NCBI GenBank assembly: GCA_951230915.1
Contig: OX579642.1
Location: 6,634,001 to 6,698,000, forward strand
Direction: 5' to 3'
DNA length: 64,000 nucleotides
Source of the DNA: Antitrichia curtipendula
Lineage: Eukaryota > Streptophyta > Bryopsida > Hypnales > Leucodontaceae
Part shown: positions 48,944 to 62,555 of the stretch, piece by piece
Position numbering within the stretch: position 1 is the stretch's first letter
How the letters are laid out: each line of letters begins with the position of its first letter
Made by a program: the position numbers and the translations under genes
Notes under the pieces: model-generated
What the model saw: the letters and a program-made list of their open reading frames with translations, nothing else
Told to the model about the DNA's origin: nothing
The model's database searches: none

Positions 48944-50215
48944 TAAATATACTTGAGTTTGGAATGTCATACAAAAATCATCAACAACATGGCCTTGACA
49001 TTTTTTTGAATCGAAGACAATTTTTTCAAGTAGCAATTATATATTTCAAGTTTTGTTTACAATATGTGGCATTGTTGTATATGAAGATTTTTCAAAGATT
49101 AAATTAATGGCACTTGCAAGTTCTAAATGATTTTGAGTGCATTATTGTTCCATGACCTAATGATGAAGTATTAAATCTACAATTTATGAATCAAATGAAC
49201 ATTTTGAAATGCATATATAATAACAAATTTTGTATGCTTGTTTACTAAGCTTTTATTCATGAGAACTCCCATGGTTGTTTCTATATTTATTTTACTTTTG
49301 TAAGTCTATACCTTCATTTGTTTGGTTTAGTAGTAAGCAATCTTTTGGGTAGTTTGTGCAATGTATGCCATTTAGGAAAGTTTTTGTTGTTCTCATGTTG
49401 CATATGTGGATGCAAATCTCACAGTGATAGAATTTTTTGTCCTCCAACCTCTGCTCTCTTTTAGAAAAAAATAAAAGATAAAGCAGCGAGATTATTTGTT
49501 TGGGGACCTATACATGTGATTTCCTCCATATGAAACACAAAACAATCAATAATGTGTAAGAAAACTTAGAATTGTAATTTTGGCAATACGGGCTATGTCC
49601 TTGGAAATTTTAAAGATTGGAAAAGATTTTTTTAGGTTAATAATCTTCAATTTTATGATCCACATTTTTATCAATTGTTATCAATTGAATTTAAAGATAC
49701 AACAAAATGTGATGATCTCTGAGAGACAAAGAGAAAAAAGTCTTTGGGATTCCATTGTACAATAGCTCATCTATCTATAGGCCCGAGGGCTCAATGGCTC
49801 GATGACTCTCTGCAATTAATTTTCTAAATTTCCTAATAGTATAGATTCTCCATAATGTAAGTTCTACAAATCAAACCTTGGGGCCCTCAACTCAAAATGG
49901 AGGCTTGAAAACCGCTTGGGCATTAAGAACCACCTCTATAATTAGCTTTGAAATGGACATGAGGTGGTCTTTAAATTGACCTCTATAGCTCTACACTCAT
50001 TGAATGGATCAGTTTTTAAAATATTATTTATTGCAAGAGCCCATCATTATCCTTGCTTTTCCCATGTCTCTTTACAAGTTGCAAGTGAATTATTTATGGA
50101 AAACCTAGGGTCATAAATAGGTGAAATATATAGATGAATGTTGAAATTTGGAGCACAACTGTAACATTTATTATTGCCACTTTTGGCACTTTCATGCAAA
50201 ATGAAAAAAAACAAT
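48944..50215. other. AT-rich intergenic DNA, nothing recognised
   Basis: No exon or terminal repeat was identified. A block near 50050-50110 ('ctctttacaagttgcaagt') is weakly similar, in reverse, to the interior of the family B element that follows. Confidence 0.4.
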
Positions 50216-50864
50216 TAAGGTAGTATGCTCTTAAAGAGACCATTTAAGGGCCGGTCCGCCTTTTTCACAGGCTTTCTTGTACAAAAATATTTTTAGATCA
50301 TTTTTCAGAGAAAGAAAAATAGATGTGGTACCTAACACAAGTGGTTTTGTATTTTTTCAAGCATTTTTGAATTACTTATGAATTTTCAAAGATTTAGGGC
50401 ATAGGCACCTATTTTTGACCATAGGTCTTCCAAACTCTGTCCACTTGCAACTTGTAAAGAGATGTGCAGAAATCAAAGACAATGATTGGCTCTTGCAATA
50501 GAAAAACAATTTTTCCTCAATGCATTCGATTGCTAAACTGGTCCATTTAACCCCTGAGCGCCCAATGCAAATTTCAAAGCAAGCCAAAAATTGCCTCTTC
50601 AAATTGACCTGGCTAATTGAAAAATAAGATCCAAGAAATGTGACCGTTCAGATTACAAGAGAGTTAGAGAGGGCATCTTCAAGCAAAATTATGAAAGTTT
50701 TCACGGTATAGATTAGGACATTGTAATGGTCAACTGTCTCATCTGCAGAGGCCAGATTTGGGGCGCTTGGGCGCTTAGGGGTTAAGGATCACCCCATCTC
50801 CATTCTTCACCTAAAAATAGGGGCGGTTTCAAGAAGATGGGCGCTTTTAGAGCACACTACCTTA
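50216..50864 (+). mobile_element. Family B element with nested TTAA element
   Basis: The ends are TA-AGGTAGTATGCTCTTAAAG and, read inward from the right, TA-AGGTAGTGTGCTCTAAAAG, so about 15 of 18 terminal bases are shared. The body matches 51489-51957. A 239-bp TTAA-flanked element (50547-50785) interrupts it; without that the element is about 410 bp. Confidence 0.85.
50547..50785. mobile_element. Short TTAA-flanked MITE (239 bp), nested
   Basis: TTAA-CCCCTGAGCGCCCAA on the left and TTGGGCGCTTAGGGG-TTAA on the right give 15-bp inverted repeats with one mismatch. It lies inside the family B element. The terminal string CCCCTAAGCGC is also found at the end at 54858, which defines a subfamily. 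Confidence 0.9.
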
Positions 50865-51488
50865 TATTAGTTTGGATGCTTTGAAGGCCAGCTCATTTTG
50901 TTGCATACAGTGATACTAAGTTGCTTCTTTGACTTTGTTGGCCTACAATCTATAGAGTAGGTGAAAAAGCCAATTGTGATATAGTAATATGTATGTGTGA
51001 TGGAAGTATGCGTTTGAAATGCTTGTGCGGATCACCAGGAATTGCATTAACTCCAAAATGACGGACCCGTGACCACTGATTTCAAGTTTCACTACCTATC
51101 ATTCAGTTTGCTGCCATTTTGCAACTAGATATGTAAAAACAAATTATACTTATTTTTCAAAGATGAAATTACATGTTTTCTTGACTTCACAAAATTTTCA
51201 GATTTTTTCGGGGAAAATTGATTTTTTTGAGAATTTTTGAAGAGAAAGTGAAGAAAAATCACATCAAATAGAAACTGTTTCAAAAAATCTGAAAATTTCA
51301 CCACTTGTGTCGATTACAATGACAAATATCGCAGTGTAAACGCAATTTCCATGTCATTCTATAATTAGAATTCAATTTGATATGGAAAATACATCCAAAG
51401 TTCAAGTTGCAATAAAATATTCAATATTGGGAAAATTTTCAAACTTCAAATTGGAGTAGAAACTAGAGTAGATGACCGACTTGTCCTT
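50865..51488. other. Spacer with a possible decayed TTAA element
   Basis: 51048 begins TTAACTCCAAAATGACGG and 51485-51497 ends CCTTTAAGGATTAA, which could be decayed family A ends, but the right end overlaps the family B terminus at 51489. No gene was seen. Confidence 0.3.
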
Positions 51489-51957
51489 TAAGGATTAAAT
51501 GCTCCTTTGGTGACCGCAAAAATCATCCTGTTTGGTTCTATATGACATCATGTACTTTAAAAAAAAAGAAATTGCTCACTGGAGATCAACCTATTTCAAA
51601 TTTCATGGTTTTCCGTAGATGAAAAAAATTCAACTCATTATTTAGAGAAATAAAAATAGATGCACAATGTAATCCAACTTATTTTGTATTTTTTCATGCA
51701 TTATTGAATTAGTTATGATTTTTTAAAGATTTGTGACATAGCCACCTATTTATGAATGTAGATCTCTCAAAATCCATCCACCTATAACTTGTAAAGAGAT
51801 GGGAGGAAACCAAGGCAAATGATTGGCTCCTATAATAAATAACAATTTTTCCTTGATTCAATCTTTGGTTAAAGAGGTTACCAACTCATGTCTATTCAAT
51901 AGTTAATTATATGGAGTGGTTTAAAGAGGATGGGTGCTTTTAAAGCATACTACTTTA
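51489..51957 (+). mobile_element. Family B element
   Basis: The right end is CATACTACTT-TA; the left end is a decayed TA-AGGATTAAATGCTCC. The interior is collinear with 50216-50546 (shared 'gagaaataaaaatagatg', 'ttttgtattttttcatgcat' and 'acttgtaaagagatg'). Confidence 0.75.
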
Positions 51958-53204
51958 AGATAAAACAACCCATTGCAGTCAAAATTAGGAGTTTGTCCTC
52001 ATGCCATTACTAAAACTCTTAATTTTTTCCCCATATAAAGACAAGTGTGAGAAACCATGAGAAATTGAAATTATATATTTTTTTGACAAAGTATAAATTT
52101 GATCAAAATTTTTGAAGAGTTCTACCCATTATAGTCAGGAAGAGTCTATAGACTATCCCAAGACCAACATAAACTATATTTATAAAGCTCATTTTCTTCA
52201 CCTAAAGCAATTGCAGTATTTTTTAATGGAGAAGGCCTAAAAAAGTCACTTCCTACAATGAAAAATATACAAAAAAGCTGGAAGTTCCTAGTGAGGTCAC
52301 TAATCATTTCATTACGATCGACTAAGACATTGATTGTGGCCCAATTGTCATTATTGGAACCCCATGTAATGGAGTCAATCCCCAGGTGTCCAACATGGGT
52401 CTTTTGATTGCAATGGGTTGTTCTACCTTATTTAGCACTCATTGTTGATCCACTTGGAAGAAGAATTTGGTTTTCATCCATTCAGAGAATACTTCTTTGT
52501 ATACGTATTGCAATGAAGTTATGTCCTCTTTGATCGATGATCAATAAATGACCTAGTTGATTGCATATAATTATTATATTGTAAGTTCACAATGCTAATG
52601 AGTCCTTACATTATTGAAAATATGTCTTATTTGATCACTCACTATTAAATGGTCTACAATAGTGTCTAAATTAATGTCAAAGAAAATGTTAATAGAAATG
52701 TTTTGCACTTTAAAATTTCTTAAAATGATCCATAAAGGTTCCAAAATACAAAACAACTTGGGTTTGATTTGACTTCTTCTTGCTTTTTAAGAAAAATTTA
52801 CTAAGAAATGTCTTGGGAGGTCCTACAATGCAAAATAAAGTGATCATAGGTGCAAAGAAATGCTTAATAGACGCCTCATTTCATACAAAACTACAAGAAG
52901 TCTTTCAAATCCACACATGTAACAAGATGTAGCAAGATACTAAGAGTTTGATTTTTCTACCAAGTACCGACCATTAGGTGAGGTGTTCAACACCTACAAC
53001 TTGCAAAAATATCATTTTTATTTTTTAGTATTTAGTTAATATTGTCTTTTTAGAATGCTAGAAGGCAAAAAAAAAATCTTGAATTAGCATAGTGGAAGGT
53101 GCTTTTTTAAGAATACTAAAAGAACATGAAAAATTGACTAAATTGACATAATGTAGGGATTTAGTAAAGATACTTTAAAGCATGTCCTAGGTGCAATTTT
53201 TTCT
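51958..53204. other. AT-rich intergenic DNA, nothing recognised
   Basis: No open frame over 60 codons, RNA gene or terminal repeat was recognised. Confidence 0.45.
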
Positions 53205-54858
53205 TTAACCCCTAAAGGACCAGATTGAGTTTTTTGTTAGGCTAGTGCCAAAGCATTTGAATATTAGGCTAGTGTATTGGGATGATTGCAAGAAAGACAG
53301 ATTCTATTTTCCGTCATAGTTGGAATGACGGAGTTGCTATTAGCCATAACTTGGCATCATAACATTCCTTATTTTTTTTTAAATTGAAAAAAATATTTTG
53401 TAATTAAATTTCAATTTAGCTAATTTGTCACACTTTGCATTTTAGGGGTTTTGGTACTGGGGGTACCCAAAACTAATGATCTAGATCTAAATTTTTTGTG
53501 GAATATTTCCATAGTATAAGGACATGTGCTTATTGAAGGAAATCTAAAAATATATTATTTTATAGCCTCCATATTCATACAAATAGGGCTCCCTTGCACA
53601 CACATCTGAACATCGAAGATGGTTTTGACTTTCATTTTTTGGTGAAATGTGATTACTATCAAGTCTTTATAAATGGTCAATTTTAAGCTTTTTTTGCTCA
53701 TGATCATCTAATAATTGTTGATTTATACCTAGATGTATCTATTTTCTGTGATTAGCTATCTTTTTTTTCAAATAGTATTTTTTCATTACTTGCAAGTAGT
53801 TAGCAGTACTAGTACGTAGCTGTTGATTTTTTAGATCAATGAATGAGATTGTTCTATTTCATAGTACTTGTAGTACTTATAGTACTCAGCACAAAAACTA
53901 TAGTTTTGGCAATATGCTACCAAAATTGTTTGGTCTTCCTTGCAACTACTCATTTTTTGATTACTTGACTTCTTTATGTTTGTAGGGTGATTGAAAGTGG
54001 GATTGAGTGTAAGGTAGCCCCTTTATTGTCTTCCAAAATTAGGCATGAATGTATTTAATAAGATATACTACTGAATGATATAAATCCAAGAATGAGGATT
54101 TACAAAAATTCAAGAAGGCTCATAATCTATTGTTCCTGCCTGGTAGGTTAATTTTTTTCTTTCCAAACCTCAAATCTTATAATATTGCAATCTATAAGGT
54201 CAATTTATCTAATTTTTTAATCTACACATCAACACAATGGTCTACTACACTTTTGTACAATTAGAATTCAAAAAGAATGTTTTAATTTTTAATTTTGGTC
54301 AAAGTACTAAAACCAAAAATTGGTAGTTTAAAACATCCTCTATTCTTTAAGGATTAATTTTGAATTCATCTTGCGATTTCCTCCATCTCATTAGGTCCTA
54401 TTCGCATGTCCGGACCCAACTTGATCTTGAACTGGCTACAAGAAGTCCACATGAAGCAATTTTCAGCTTGATTTTTTCCTCTAACGAATTTTGAAGATAT
54501 AACTTCAATAATTAACCAAAAATATAATTTTTACCTTTCGGATTGGAATTTTTTTTTTATTGATCAAAATTGCAATTTCTATTGATTTGTGAAAATATGC
54601 ATAAAATCTAGAAATGAGAACACCAACACTCTTCCCAAATAGTAAATTTTTCAACACTAGCTAATTCTAAACACTTTGTGCTATTTTTCTTATAATTTTT
54701 GTTTGACCGTAGTGATCTTAGCTTTGAATATAAAATTTGAAAGATAATTCAATCTTTTAAAAATAAAAAAATAAAAATTAATTAATTTTTTTGCCCGAAA
54801 ATTCTGCCCGAAGTCGAGCAATGACTAGAAAATGGTCATTTGAGCGCTTAGGGGTTAA
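53205..54858. mobile_element. Composite stretch between two TTAA/CCCC termini
   Basis: The left end TTAA-CCCCTAAAGGACCA is at 53205 and the right end GAGCGCTTAGGGG-TTAA at 54858. The termini belong to different subfamilies, and a possible decayed end (CTTTAAGGATTAA, about 54344-54356) lies between them. This is probably two or more elements instead of one 1.65-kb unit. The part at 53425-53650 is dispersed repeat C, and 54790-54830 carries the family's 'gcccgaa' motifs. Confidence 0.55.
53425..53650 (-). repeat. Dispersed repeat C, copy 2 (inverted)
   Basis: This is the reverse complement of 24886-25120, sharing the blocks 'taatgatctagat', 'caaatagggctccc' and 'gaagatggtttt'. Similarity is moderate, with small indels. 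Confidence 0.65.
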
Positions 54859-55759
54859 ATTCTTTTCCCAAAGTGAGGCCAAACCTTGGAACATTCGAAG
54901 AACACCCATTCGCCCCATTCACACAACTTTCCAAAGATTTGGTTTTAATGCTTTCTAATATTGTGAACATTCGTGTCCCATTTCCATCACAATGGACTTA
55001 TTTGGAATTCCTTGTGATTGATGTGAACCTATTGTTTTTCCCTGCTAGTTTTTGCCAGTTCGTATGTTTCCTTGTGTTCTAATGTCATTGTGGAGAGGAT
55101 CTTCAAAGAAAACCCTGTACAAAAGAAAATAATGGGTTTTTTTTGGAAGGATTTTTATAAATTTTCTTCAAATCCCCTTTGTGCAATCCAAATTGGTAGA
55201 CTTTGCAACACATTTATACATCTTACATTTGAATGTTGTTTCCACCTAATATTTGGTAGATTTTATAAGATGCAATTGTCCCATATCAGTTGTCAAGTGT
55301 ACTGTGAGGTTGGACACATAAGACTTGTAAGTTGTTAGTCTTTGCTTCAATTGACTTTCTTCATAGAAATCTAACATTTCTAGAGTTTGTATATTTTAGA
55401 AACCTAAGAATTTGTTTTATATAATATATGAAATGTTTAAACAAATGAAATCTACACATGACTAATATTTTTAACTCCTGAAATCTAGAAAGGGTGAAGA
55501 TATTTTTTTTTATATGTACAAATCAATGAAATTCAAATTCAAATCTACATAATATTGAGATTTGATAATGCAAAATCTACAAACTATACAGATAATGCGC
55601 ACTAAAATCTACAATAAATTTGGATTTTATAGGCATAAAATTTCATAAAATGAGTTGATTTCGTGGTGAGGGACATTTGCAAATAACACTAAAAAATGCA
55701 CAAATTCTTCCTTGATAAAATTCCCTGTCTCACATTTCCCAATATTAGCCTCCGCAGTC
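54859..55759. other. Intergenic DNA left of the truncated RLK copy
   Basis: Open frames at 54873-55082 and 55072-55338 have no recognisable motifs. Nothing else was seen. Confidence 0.4.
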
Positions 55760-58700
55760 CGCACTTACTTTGCCCAATGCATAGATCCTGCCATATCATT
55801 TGACTCTTCAAGTTATCTCATTAGCCAACAGTAACATAGAAAGTCAATTTCTTTGAATTGGCAAAATTCCATGACTCGGCGTGAAGCTCAATCTCAAGCT
55901 TTGTGCAGGTGAATGTCACAATGTTTGGCCGGCACCTGGATAGTCGCCAATTTAATGATAACAAAGCGTGCTGCTGCAGCAACTTGAGCAGCAACACTTT
56001 AAGCGGAACATTACACTCACACGTTTACAACGCAGACTGCGAACTGGAATACCTGTGAGATCAGAATGCAAATTGATACTAGCATCATACAGTCATCAAC
56101 AGTGACAGAATTTTCTGCTTTCAATTCATGCGTGCGCTTGTTTGAGTTGCGGTGTTGCAGTTTCAATCTGATTCTAATCTGATGCATATATATGTGTGTC
56201 TTGATGAATGATGAGACCTCAGCTACACCAATTTCAGTATATGGGGGCCTCCGAGCAAGCTCTAACGGGACATTCTTTAGTTCGAATCTCCTTTATCTGT
56301 GAGTATACCAATTAAGTGCCAATCAATTGAGAAGAAGTGATTCATGTCGATCGACTCCTAATTGTGAAAGCAGACTGCATTGTGAGGACAATTTTAGATG
56401 CAACTGTCCTCCATGTATCACTAATTCAAATGATCTTTCATTTTGATTTCTCATGATTCTAATTCAACACATTTAAATTAACTATTTCACATTTGATTCA
56501 TAAATTTATAATCATTTATTAAAAAGTAGTAAATGTTTGACAAATGGTAATAGTCTATTTCAACAAATCTTCAACTAAATTATCATCTATTTTGGTGAAA
56601 CTGCAATGTAAATTATGTGTTGATGAAAATTCAAGTTTCTGTCATTGATGTAACATTCTTATAGTTTTTTACAATATTTATTATTTGATAATCTGATCAC
56701 CTAAGAGTTAAAGTTTCTATAAGAATAATTCTATTGATTCTCATTCTTTAATTGGTTGGAATTCACTATTGTAAATTTATTTTGATTTTTCTTGTCTTGT
56801 GTAGAAGTGTGAAATATAATCAACTAGACGGACCACTAGATCTTGAAGATTGGCAAGGCACTAATCTAGTTGGAGCTCCTTCTTTGTAAGATTCCTTTTT
56901 ACTACAAGATTGTATCATTTTAACATGTTGCTTCTAATTTGTTGTTCACTATGATATGATCCATATAAAATCATTGTCAATGTAGTTGAAGTTCAATGTT
57001 TTAATCTTATTAATGCTTGTGACTACAAGCTTTTGATTGTGAATGTTTAGGGATTTTAGCTATAACCGTTTTGGAAGGACATTCTCCACCTATCCTTATT
57101 TTTGTGCTTTAGGGGTCAATTTGCCATACAATGACTTGACTGGTATCCAATTTGGAGACATGCCATCTTTGTCTTACTTGTGAGTTCATGTAACCTACTT
57201 GGATGTTTCTTTGGCCTTGCTTCTTCAACTTTATAGTATTACATTTATGAATAAATCCATGAGGTACTTTTAGATTTTTATGTTTGTTGTCAAAAAAGTG
57301 TGTTTTTAGCCATAAATTTTGTATTATACCACCAAAGGACCTGATATCCATTATTGAAGTATATAGGACTATATATTCCACACTTTGCATACTTTTTTCA
57401 CATTTTTCAAAATTAGTTTAGTATTTATAAACAATCCAAACTAAATTATACCTTTATTCTGAGTTTTTGTTGATACAAGAATATTTCTAATAACAATTTT
57501 AGTGGGCCATTTCTTGAGGAACTTTTGCAAGTACCTGATTTATCATTACTATAAGTTTAGTTTCTTTCTTACTTATAAGGTCATCAATTATTTTATGCTT
57601 GTTGTTCACAGCAAAACATGAGAATGGGATGACTACAAATCTAATGTTAGTTCTTTCAAATTTAAAATACAATGTATATTAGGGGTTGTCACAACTTCTC
57701 CCCATTCTCAATCCTTAGAGAATAAGGACATGGCACTCTCTCCTTAAATTGCGGAGGGTTCATTCTCTGAAGATTGAGCAATTTTTTTCTTCTCCTAAAG
57801 AGGTGAACAAATGGACATGAAGAAGTTTTATCCATTCTCATTCTTTTGAAGGTATGTAACACCTTCATGGAAAGAGACTCCTATTGGCTCCTCTTTTCAC
57901 TCCATAACTTTTCATTCTTCATAGAAATTTCATTCTCTAAAAAGGTATAACAACACCTATTGTAATTAAAGGGTAGAGCCAAAAACTCTTTTTCAAGTAT
58001 TTTTTCTTTAAAATATAACAATATTTCGTAGATACAAAACATTCTATGATATATTTCTACAAAATATACTCTAAAACATATATTGTCTTTTAACAAAAAA
58101 TTTGGCATTGATTTTTTTAGAATTCATTTATATCAAATCTACTATACTCTGGATCAAGTTAGTAACCATTTTAGAGATTCTAGTGCAACAATACTAATTA
58201 CATATTTAAAATTTATAATCAATCTTTGTTAAAACAACCAATTTAGTCATTTAATAAAGAAATAAAATAAAATAAAACAGACCAAATGGAGAATTGTTAC
58301 AAGTTTTTTTCTAATTAGCAAAATTATATTTTATAAAGTTTTATTAGCTACATGAAGTTCACTAAGATGTTGATTTCTAAAATTAAATGTTAAATCATGT
58401 ACTAATTATGAAATATTAATTTCTTTATAGTTAACATGTTTATCTACACGGTCTAAAATCTTCACAAAGATGTCATATAAATTATTTTCATGAAAAATGT
58501 TTTCATTTCATTAATAGATATAGAAGCCATGATATTAGATGTTGGATGTGCAGGGCATTACATGTTATTCAGCCCCCGTAGAGGGCTGTGAGTTCCCTAG
58601 GGTTCCTAGACTCTAAAACTATTTGGAACTGCACCGCAACAATTGTGTGACGTGGCCAAGCGACTGCCACATCATGCAAAAAAATATTTAAAAAAAGAAG

Positions 58701-61690
58701 AAAACAAAAGACTTGTTCATCTTGTTTTTCCATTTTAAGATTTTAAGATTTTTTTTTTTTTTTTTTTCCAATTTTTTTTGTTCTGACTACGGACGTTCTT
58801 TTGCTACTGGGGGAACAGCGCCGGGAACAGGCCCGAAATGGTCCTCCAGACCCCCAAAAATCATCTAATGATTTTAGTATAAACAACTATTATGGATTAA
58901 TTGACTTTGAAAACCTCAATGTGAATACAAAACTTAATTACTTGTAAGAACTCAAATCATTACATTGATTGGACTTTTGTCTTCATACACATCCTCTTGT
59001 GGTATAAATTTAAATTATATTTTATCAATTCTCTTATTCTCTATATTGTAAAATTATCTAAAGAAGGAAAAAATATAAAGTTTTTTTTATTTAGATGATA
59101 ATAATTCTTTAATAGGATTTTTATTTATTTGCACATTAAGATTTTACTTTAATCTCAAAAATATTAATCTTTAGTTTAACAACTTTAATTTTGAAAAAAA
59201 AATCATTTTTTGTATTTTCTACTAGGTGTGACCAAGCTCAATAAATGAATGGATGCTACTAAATGATTTTAAAAAATTATGGAATTGTATACTTTAATTT
59301 CATGTATATGAAAAATATTTGTATTGTTATTTAAAAAAATATGTCTAATTTAAATAAATTCATTCTATGCAAGTAGTATTAAAAAACTAGATTAATATCC
59401 TAAAATATTATTAACTATGGTGTATTCATATAAAATTCATTTAAATCATTTCTTGCTTCAACATGCAAAGTTGGAAACTGCAATATCAAACTCCATCTTT
59501 CAAAGCTAGTTTATGATTTAGTAAAATGACAAGCATTTGTTTTTGGAAAGCATTCATTAAATTTTCTTTTAATAAACACATGGAGAATTTGGATGCAACA
59601 AGTAGAACCAATTAGAGAAAAAACTTGAAGAAACCATTTGTAACTTGTCATTTTAAATGTACAATTCAAAAGCAATTTAATAATTAAATCAATAATTATA
59701 TAATTATTCTAAATTCTAATTATATTGAATTATTATAATATTTGAATAGATTAAATAATTAGAAATTTATAATTTTGTTAACAATGTATAGATTTAAGAA
59801 CCTTGTACAAATTCATCAATGAAAGTAAAAGTTGAATACGTATTGATATGAGGTTTGGAATTTGCAATTAATTATTAGAGAAGAATATAAGCATTTGAAA
59901 ACCATAATCCCTTCATCTTCAACCTCCACTTACAATATTTTGTTTTGGATTCTTAGGAATATTGGCAGTAATATTTTCAATGGGACATTCTTCATGAGTG
60001 CTTATCTCAATCCCAATATATTGGATTTATCCAATAATCAATTCAATGATATCACATTTCACATATACAAGAAAACTACACCTTCAAATGGCGACCTACC
60101 ATCACTTGAAGAAATGTAAGATTCAATAGTTGTTGAAATTTTGAGGTTGGTTCAAATGTTTGAGTGCGGTAATGAACTAATGATAGTTATTAAAATTTTG
60201 TTTGTATTGATCTTTGTCTAGATATTTTCAAAACAACAATTTAAATAAACAATTTCCAGCTGAAATTTTAAGCGCACCAAGTCTACAAATTTTGTGAGTC
60301 AACCCAAACCAAATCTACAATTGATATCATCATAGTTTATTTCAATTTGTAGTCTTTATTTTTTCACTTTTATTAACCTTACAGCGTTTTTAAAAATGTG
60401 TTGAAGATACACAACCAAACACTACAAATCCAATTGTTTAGGAATTCCTATTGGTGTTACTTATAACTTGACTTTATCTTTTGAGGTTTTGAATGGAACT
60501 TCAGATGAACAGATCCTTGGTTTATGGAAGCTAAAATGAATTCTACAGTTCATTTTTCTTGATCTATAATTCCTTGGGATTTTATTTGCAAGATGCTCAC
60601 TATCTACATTGATTTTTCAAGGACGCTAATCAAAATAGATATCAAACTTTAAAATTTCAATTCTTCAATTAGATAATTTCAACCTATCACAAGTATTTAT
60701 AACAAGCAATAAAGTAACTTGTTGTGGTGTAATATCCAGAGAGTGGACGTTTATCATCCTACAACCTTCAACTTTCAAATTTGTTTTTGTAAATACTTTT
60801 GATTTTATTTGTTATGTAATCTATTTCAAAAAAATTAATATTTAATTTTCTATTGAATAAGTTGAAGTTGAATTTTTGATACCTAGTTCTATTGATCATT
60901 GGAAGATTTTAATAGTGTCTTGATGAAATTTGCATATGAAATTGATAGCCTTGCAGACAATCCTATATGCAACAAAATTGAAAATATGATTCTCTCCAGC
61001 ATATGTCATTTAAATCGAATTGAAGAACCACAACTTCCTACGATATCTATTTCATTTACTTTATACATGGCATGCAAGTGGAATTTAAAATATTGGATGA
61101 AACAAATAGTAATATTCACAATAATATAAAATCATTAATTTATTAAAGTTTTGTTCATATTAAGAAATGTTTGTACAAATGTGATCAAAATTACATAAAT
61201 TTGTTGGAAACCAATGGCATTTTTTTGACAAGCAAATTTTTCTTTTTGTTGTTATGTGAATTTAGACTTTTGTATTAATATAAAAATTATGTAACTCATT
61301 TATGTATTTTGTAAGCTACAAATGCATGCATTAATCTAATCACTTCAAATTTGAGACAAGTATGGATTATAGAATTTGAATGATGCATTTCAAGCAAGTT
61401 AAGAAATCAATCTTTATCTTGTTTATAAAAGGTGTCTCATTTGGCCTATATCAAAGGATTAAGATTGAAATGCATTCTTTTAAATTTTAACCAACTATGT
61501 ACACCTTGGCACTTTCAATGGATGAAAATCTGAATAAATTTTTTTAAATATATCAAATGCAAAAGGCATTGGTGTGAATTTACGTTCTTTAAGTTGAAAT
61601 TAATTATTTCCAGGGAATACATATAATCATCATTGTCAACTATTTGATGAAGCATTTAAAAAAATAACATTAGTATATGGCAAAATGGGA
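55760..61690 (+). pseudogene. Truncated duplicate of the LRR-RLK ectodomain
   Basis: Collinear with about 39890-45390 of the gene at 37.8-48.7 kb, introns included. Exons still open with good splice sites are 55980-56054, 56805-56885, 57051-57179, 59957-60115 and 60222-60293 (exons 5, 7, 8, 11 and 12). Broken parts: exon 6 (about 56217-56299) has four extra bases and a stop; exon 9 (about 57485-57553) has lost both splice sites; exon 10 is split by a 0.31-kb insertion (58556-58870); exon 13 (from about 60620) has a frameshift and stops; exon 14 (about 60895-61030) has lost its acceptor but keeps the base missing from the main gene. Signal peptide, LRR cap, membrane and kinase exons are absent. 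It cannot make a receptor. Confidence 0.88.
58556..58870. mobile_element. 0.31-kb insertion in exon 10 of the RLK copy
   Basis: It is absent from the equivalent site in the main gene (42669). It is GC-richer at both ends, has a T-rich tract at about 58749-58768, and its ends are weakly inverted (CATTACATG on the left; read inward from the right, CATTAGATG). There is no coding frame, and the class is undetermined. Confidence 0.7.
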
Positions 61691-62021
61691 ATTGTAAATT
61701 AGATTTTGCACTCTCACAAAACCCAAGAAACAATAGTATAGGGGTTCTTCGTTCTAGGGAAAGGCTTAATCAGTCTAACGTTTTATGACTAAAACTCACT
61801 TATAAATAGATTTATGTTTACAAGTTTAGTATAATATTATATCACTCTTATTCCTGTGTGTAAAATTTGTTGGCCAGTCCGTTACCAATGTATGTATAAA
61901 GTCCCAGTCCTATATAGTGTTCTAAGGGAGGTCAAATCATTCTTTGTCAAATAAATCAGGTTTTGTCAAATGAATCTTATATGATGCATGCATTAGGATG
62001 TAATCATGACAAGTAGTATTG

Positions 62022-62026
<5 letters not shown>
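61691..62026. other. Sequence right of the duplication breakpoint
   Basis: Similarity to the main gene stops near 61690 (equivalent to about 45390), and unrelated sequence begins. No feature was recognised. Confidence 0.45.

Positions 62027-62108
<82 letters not shown>
62027..62108. repeat. (AT)n microsatellite, about 40 units
   Basis: Uninterrupted alternating A and T over about 80 bases. Confidence 0.98.
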
Positions 62109-62111
<3 letters not shown>

Positions 62112-62555
62112 GTTCATTATACCTTTTTATGTTTTTATGTCAAATAGTCCAGTCAATCTACAGCTAATACGATCATGCAAGAATGACTAACGTTTTTGTA
62201 TTCTAGGTCAAATGATTCCCAGTTGTGCAATGTATGATGATGTCAAATAGTTTTTTAATTCTTTTGCTTTTGTTAAATTAGGTCAAATGAATCCAAACAC
62301 ATTGTTAATCTTTGAAAATATACAAAACACATATTGAAACAATTTGCAAGTTGACCCAACACATAAACTTATGACCAAGACTTAAACAATCACTTATAAT
62401 AAAACATGCAAACTCTAAGACCAAGCATACATATTACAAAGACCCACCCGTGGATCTAAGACTACAAGGATCCAATTGTAACAATAAGCATATAAAATAA
62501 TATTCAAAACCAATCAACATATATAAATATATATATTTATGACTATAACAACAAC
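62109..62555. other. AT-rich spacer, nothing recognised
   Basis: No feature was seen other than short AT runs near 62520. Confidence 0.4.
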
